Assembly (NCBI GenBank): GCA_934277865.1
Contig: CAKQVW010000077.1
Coordinates: forward strand, 1 to 10,282
Length of the DNA: 10,282 nucleotides
Direction: 5' to 3'
DNA from: an uncultured Pseudobdellovibrionaceae bacterium
GTDB lineage: Bacteria > Bdellovibrionota > Bdellovibrionia > Bdellovibrionales > JAMPXM01
The notes beneath the pieces were generated by a model. It saw only the letters and a program-made list of their open reading frames with translations, made no database searches and was not told the origin of the DNA. The position numbers were made by a program, and so were the translations under genes. This document shows, one piece after another, positions 7,325 to 10,282 of the stretch; within the stretch, counting starts at the first letter, position 1; every line of letters starts with the position of its first letter.

Positions 7325-7700
7325 TCAGGGTCCTAAGAATCCTGTTCCGCCTGTGAAAGTCGGACGAGCGCCAAAGCCTCGTCCGCCAGGTCTCATGTGT
7401 GAGACCTGTTTCAAGCGCGAACTTCGTTCGCGTGCGACTGCCGCTGGTCCACAAACCTCCTTTGAGGATCTTGCCGGAAGTGACATTCATGTCTTTCAAT
7501 TGAAACTTCGCGATTGGTTGGGAGTCGAACGTGTCGAACTCAGGCCTTGCCTCAGTCGCTGCCCAGAATCGGGAATCACCGTCGAGCGCCGAGGTAAACA
7601 GATGGTCCTTGGTCGAGAAGAGATCGATCTTGTGAACAAGCAGTTCGACCCGACAAGACAGCTTTCGTTCTTTGGTCGAGAGGACGAATCTCCTTCCTAA
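7311..7700 (+). CDS. Small (2Fe-2S) ferredoxin-like / metal-binding protein
   Basis: This protein of about 130 residues has four cysteines in the pattern C-ET-C (in LMCETCFKREL) and, about 60 residues on, C-LSR-C (in LRPCLSRCPESGITVERRG). That pair spacing and the stretch RPCLSRCPESGITVERRGK resemble the thioredoxin-like 2Fe-2S ferredoxin family (CxxxC followed by a short beta segment), so an iron-sulfur or other metal site is expected; the redox partner is unknown. The N-terminus is Pro and Lys rich (PKNPVPPVKVGRAPKPRPP) and probably disordered. The start is uncertain. The frame stays open upstream to an ATG at 7170 inside pckG, but the residues there are an out-of-frame reading of pckG. I chose GTG 7311, 14 bases before the end of the pckG stop, so the two may be translationally coupled; GTG 7278, GTG 7353 and ATG 7395 remain possible. 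None has a good Shine-Dalgarno. Confidence 0.72.
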   Translation: MQPSNQGPKNPVPPVKVGRAPKPRPPGLMCETCFKRELRSRATAAGPQTSFEDLAGSDIHVFQLKLRDWLGVERVELRPCLSRCPESGITVERRGKQMVLGREEIDLVNKQFDPTRQLSFFGREDESPS

Positions 7701-7719
7701 TTTTAGCCGATAAAGCTCT

Positions 7720-8946
7720 ATGGGGAGAGCGACTCTTTCGATATTGGCGCTATTTTGCGCTTTCGTTATTGGTGCCTTCGTTCAGGCGCAATCCAGCGGT
7801 GGTTGGGGTGATCCGCCACGCACAACGATTCAAGAATTTTCCATCGACAACTTTCAGCCGATGAGCGCCTCGCAAGCTGCTGAGCTGGCAATCCAAAAAA
7901 TCCAAGAAGGTAATCGCGCGGTTGGTGGCGTTGCAGGTCTCAACAAAGACGAATGCGGTGGGCCGCGGGTGTCGGTCACTCGCATGAAACCGGAAGGTGC
8001 GGTGACCGAGTCGGTCGCAATTTGTATGCTGGAACCCGAGGAATTAAAAACGCATCTGGCCGATCACGTGTCACCCAAGATCAGCTGGGAATTTAGCACC
8101 GGAAACGACGCCAATCCGAGGAAGCTTGGCACCAAGGTCGAAGGTGATGGCCAGCCTGGTCAGGGTCTCAACGATGACGTTGGACGGACATTTGATATCG
8201 CCGTCTCTCGTCGGAAGACCACCGAGGAAGGTTATTCGGAAGTGCGAATCGATTCGAATAATTTTGGCCAGCGCACGACCGTTGGTGGTGCTTCGGCGGA
8301 CGCCAGTGGACGACCTTATATGAAACTCCTAAACGTGACCAGTCTGACGCTGGCAGAGGGCACAAAGCTTCGCTCGGCAGACGGGGTCACGGACCTTCGC
8401 ATCGTTGAGGGCTCCGTTGAGGTTTCCACAGGAAAAGGGAAATCGCTGCTCGGCACCGAGATGCAGACTTGGTTTCATGAGACAACACGCTCTGGGCCTG
8501 TCTATCACTATGTCGATCACGAAAAGACCAAGGTTGTTGCCACGCTGAAAGGTGGACTTTCTCGAGTGATCGAATCGGATCTTGGCGCGTTTCGCTGCAA
8601 ACTCACGGGCACCGGACTTGTTGGAATCGGAACCGATGGGAAACCCGTGTTAGAGGGGCGAGCGAATGCCTCCATCAACACGGGGAGCCTCGGTGGGCGA
8701 TCGGCTGCGAACCCTTGGTTGCAGTTGGATGCCTATCGCACACATTTGATCAAACAGGGTGATCGCCCCGAAGAAAAATACGGCGTCCGGGTTTCAACCT
8801 CTGTCGAGATGGGCCCGGTGCGTGTGAAGCCCTTCATTTCGATTTCCCGATTTGATGGGTCGCGTGACCGTACTTATGCGGCGGGAAGCCGCGGCGGACG
8901 TGGCGAAACCTACTACGGCGTTGGTATCATGGCCGAATGGAAATGA
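7720..8946 (+). CDS. Exported protein of unknown function (signal peptide)
   Basis: I do not recognise this family. The 408-residue product starts with a clear Sec signal peptide: MGR, a hydrophobic core (LSILALFCAFVIGAF) and a probable signal peptidase I site after VQA at residue 23. No lipobox is present, so it is likely periplasmic or outer-membrane rather than a lipoprotein. The middle (about 190-290) looks beta-rich, with LTLAEGTKLRSADGVTDLRI and VEGSVEVSTGKGKS. The last 90 residues alternate polar and hydrophobic residues (YGVRVSTSVEMG, VRVKPFISISRF, TYYGVGIMAEWK), as in short beta-hairpins of an outer-membrane barrel, but the terminal residue is Lys rather than the usual aromatic. No catalytic motif was found. 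The ATG lacks a good Shine-Dalgarno. It begins 19 bases after the ferredoxin-like gene, and its stop overlaps the start of the acetyltransferase, so the genes are probably cotranscribed. Function: unknown. Confidence 0.8.
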   Translation: MGRATLSILALFCAFVIGAFVQAQSSGGWGDPPRTTIQEFSIDNFQPMSASQAAELAIQKIQEGNRAVGGVAGLNKDECGGPRVSVTRMKPEGAVTESVAICMLEPEELKTHLADHVSPKISWEFSTGNDANPRKLGTKVEGDGQPGQGLNDDVGRTFDIAVSRRKTTEEGYSEVRIDSNNFGQRTTVGGASADASGRPYMKLLNVTSLTLAEGTKLRSADGVTDLRIVEGSVEVSTGKGKSLLGTEMQTWFHETTRSGPVYHYVDHEKTKVVATLKGGLSRVIESDLGAFRCKLTGTGLVGIGTDGKPVLEGRANASINTGSLGGRSAANPWLQLDAYRTHLIKQGDRPEEKYGVRVSTSVEMGPVRVKPFISISRFDGSRDRTYAAGSRGGRGETYYGVGIMAEWK

Positions 8947-9530
8947 AGTCCGATTTCAATTTGCATTTCAACCAACGTGTCGCGGGCGTTGATGACGCCG
9001 AAAAGCTCCATCGGCTGGTGAACTCTGCTTATCGCGGTGATTCTTCCAAAAAAGGTTGGACGACCGAAGCAGACTTGTTAGGTGGCCAACGCGTCGACGT
9101 CGAAGGGCTTCGCGAAATGTTGGTCGACCCAAATAAATCGGTCCTTGTTTTTGAAGACAAGATATCCGGTCAAATTGCAGCTTGTGTGGCGTTGGAAGTC
9201 TCGCCCGAGGCCACCGACGGTGACGAGTCGGCCTGTTATCTTGGAATGCTCACGGTCGATCCCGAGCGACAAACTCTTGGCCTTGGCAAAAAGATGATGG
9301 CCTATGCCGAGTCGCAGACACGGTCCAAAGGGCGAAGCGTGATAGTCATCAGCGTGATTCAGCTTCGCACAGAACTCATCGCTTGGTACGAACGACAAGG
9401 GTTTCAAGACACGGGGAAACTCAAGCCCTTTCCCTATGGCGATCGCCGTTTTGGCGAGCCAAAGCGCGAGGATCTTCACTTTCGTGTTTTTCGAAAAGCG
9501 CTCTCGCCCCGAGCTTCAGGCGGGGCTTAA
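8937..9530 (+). CDS. GNAT-family N-acetyltransferase
   Basis: A GCN5-related acetyltransferase of 197 residues, expected to move an acetyl group from acetyl-CoA to an amine. The acetyl-CoA loop is visible as YLGMLTVDPERQTLGLGKKMM (101-121, split by the R/QxxGxG motif RQTLGLG at 111-117). The beta5 to alpha4 part follows as VIVISVIQLRTELIAWYERQGF (136-156). The early WTTEADLLGGQRVD (41-54) and late FPYGDRRFGEPKREDLHF (165-182) stretches are typical of a bacterial subgroup whose substrate I do not know. Two starts are possible: ATG 8937 and ATG 8943, six bases apart and in frame; the second makes the classic ATGA overlap with the upstream stop. Either way it is coupled to the exported-protein gene. 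It ends 7 bases from the stop of the convergent methyltransferase gene. Confidence 0.9.
   Translation: MEMKSDFNLHFNQRVAGVDDAEKLHRLVNSAYRGDSSKKGWTTEADLLGGQRVDVEGLREMLVDPNKSVLVFEDKISGQIAACVALEVSPEATDGDESACYLGMLTVDPERQTLGLGKKMMAYAESQTRSKGRSVIVISVIQLRTELIAWYERQGFQDTGKLKPFPYGDRRFGEPKREDLHFRVFRKALSPRASGGA
9506..9526. terminator. Possible terminator-like hairpin at the convergent gene ends
   Basis: GCCCCG (9506-9511) and CGGGGC (9521-9526) can form a perfect 6-bp GC stem with a 9-base loop. It overlaps the last codons of the acetyltransferase, and the methyltransferase stop on the other strand lies just beyond it. No run of Ts follows on the plus strand. On the minus strand the flank reads GAGAGCGCTTTTCG, with only a short T run. 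A weak shared terminator is possible, but the stem may simply be coding sequence. Confidence 0.25.
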
Positions 9531-9537
9531 GAAAGCG

Positions 9538-10282
9538 TCAGTCGAGCGCGAGATGGAAAAGTTTGAGATAACGAAGTTCCGGGCAAGCGTTGGGGTAGGG
9601 GTGGTCGGCACCTTGGCCTGAGATGCGAAGGACCGTGCCTTTGCGGCGTGCCTGCGAAAGGCTCTCTGTCGTGATCTTGTGAAAGTCCTCGAAGCTGATG
9701 TGACTTGAACACGAGCTAAGCGAGATTTCACCCTCTCGGCGCACACGGCGAATCGCCTGGCTGAAGAGCTCGGTGTATTTCTGAACGGCCAGTTCCTTGC
9801 GATCCTCGGAATGTGACATTGAGGGTGGATCGACGATGACGTGATCCCAAGTTTCTTTGCCGGCCTTCATGAAGTCGAAGACATCGGCCGCGATCCCTGT
9901 GTGAGTTTCCGGGTTCAATCCATTTCTTGCAAAGCCGTTGTTGCATTCCTGAATCGCGTCTTTTGAAAGATCGACGCTGGTCACGTGCGTTGCACCGCCG
10001 AGGCCTGCAGAAATCGAAAACCCACCGGTGTAGCTGAAGAGATTCAAAACCGTCTTTCCGCCTGCGAGATCTCGAACAAAGAGACGATTGTCTCGTTGGT
10101 CGAGGAAAAAACCAGTCTTCTGACCGCGAGCGATATCGACTTCAAACTTCGCTCCATTTTCAAGAATGGGAACCGGTGAACTCACCACGGGACCAAGAAT
10201 TGAAATCAGCGGCGCTTCGTTTTGGCTGGGGCGACGGACTTTCTCAACGACGGTGGCGATTCCCAGTTCGCGGCTGAGATAG
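9538..10282 (-). CDS. rlmI: RlmI-family 23S rRNA (cytosine) methyltransferase, C-terminal part
   Basis: SAM-dependent RNA methyltransferase; the E. coli member RlmI makes 5-methylcytosine in 23S rRNA. The 247 residues seen are open to the window end, so the gene begins outside and its expected N-terminal PUA domain is not in view. Visible signatures are QKTGFFLDQRDNR (RlmI hallmark, E. coli has HKTGYYLDQRDSR), the SAM-binding loop VLNLFSYTGGFSISAGLGGA followed by VTSVDLS, the DPPSMSHS motif for target positioning, SCSSHISFEDF carrying the conserved Ser-Cys-Ser seen in RlmI, and the tail GQGADHPYPNACPELRYLKL. A GTG at 10186-10188 is an internal codon, not a start, because the frame continues upstream with matching sequence. 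The gene converges on the acetyltransferase. Assigning the exact target nucleotide is inference; RlmK-like and other COG1092 members are alternatives. Confidence 0.9.
   Translation of the reverse strand, partial: YLSRELGIATVVEKVRRPSQNEAPLISILGPVVSSPVPILENGAKFEVDIARGQKTGFFLDQRDNRLFVRDLAGGKTVLNLFSYTGGFSISAGLGGATHVTSVDLSKDAIQECNNGFARNGLNPETHTGIAADVFDFMKAGKETWDHVIVDPPSMSHSEDRKELAVQKYTELFSQAIRRVRREGEISLSSCSSHISFEDFHKITTESLSQARRKGTVLRISGQGADHPYPNACPELRYLKLFHLALD

Noticed and set aside
9538..10188. Start of the methyltransferase at GTG 10188
   Set aside because: The frame continues upstream to the window end with sequence that fits the family, so this GTG is internal and the gene is partial.
1..10282. 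tRNA, rRNA, CRISPR array, insertion sequence or prophage in the window
   Set aside because: No regularly spaced repeats, no transposase or integrase motifs and no tRNA-like elements were seen; gaps are short and the genes look native.

Overview
This is a gene-dense bacterial chromosome segment. It holds nine confident or likely protein genes, two of them cut by the window ends, plus one small unrecognised ORF. I see no rRNA, tRNA, CRISPR array, transposase or phage gene. The set comprises mreC, a PpiD-type foldase, GTP-dependent PEP carboxykinase, an RlmI-type 23S rRNA methyltransferase and N-terminal-twitch radical SAM proteins. Together with moderate GC, short gaps and overlapping genes, this suits a Gram-negative, rod-shaped, didermal organism. 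My best guess is Bdellovibrionota (Bdellovibrio-like), or more loosely the former Deltaproteobacteria. This placement is an impression from protein style, not a database result.

Left part (1-2457): the 5' two thirds of mreC runs leftward off the window. It diverges from a rightward gene for a membrane-anchored periplasmic PPIase (PpiD/SurA type). The 183-bp gap between them carries three 14-bp inverted repeats in a row, which overlap a plausible mreC promoter.

Centre (2481-5179): two related radical SAM enzymes follow ppiD closely and overlap each other by 4 bases (GTGA), so they are probably cotranscribed and translationally coupled. Each has a Cys-rich half-SPASM (twitch) module in front of the CxxxCxxC core. 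They look like a modification pair with an unknown substrate. Just downstream is an unassigned 43-codon ORF with a Shine-Dalgarno-like site, lying in the leader of pckG.

Right part (5369-9530): pckG (gluconeogenesis/anaplerosis) overlaps or abuts a small four-cysteine (2Fe-2S) ferredoxin-like protein. Then come an unrecognised exported protein with a signal peptide and, overlapping its stop codon, a GNAT acetyltransferase. The last gene, on the minus strand, is the C-terminal part of an RlmI-family rRNA methyltransferase. It converges on the acetyltransferase with only 7 bases between stop codons.

Most of the window is housekeeping (cell shape, envelope protein folding, central carbon metabolism, ribosome modification). 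The least explained parts are the tandem radical SAM pair, the small ORF after it, and the exported protein of unknown function.
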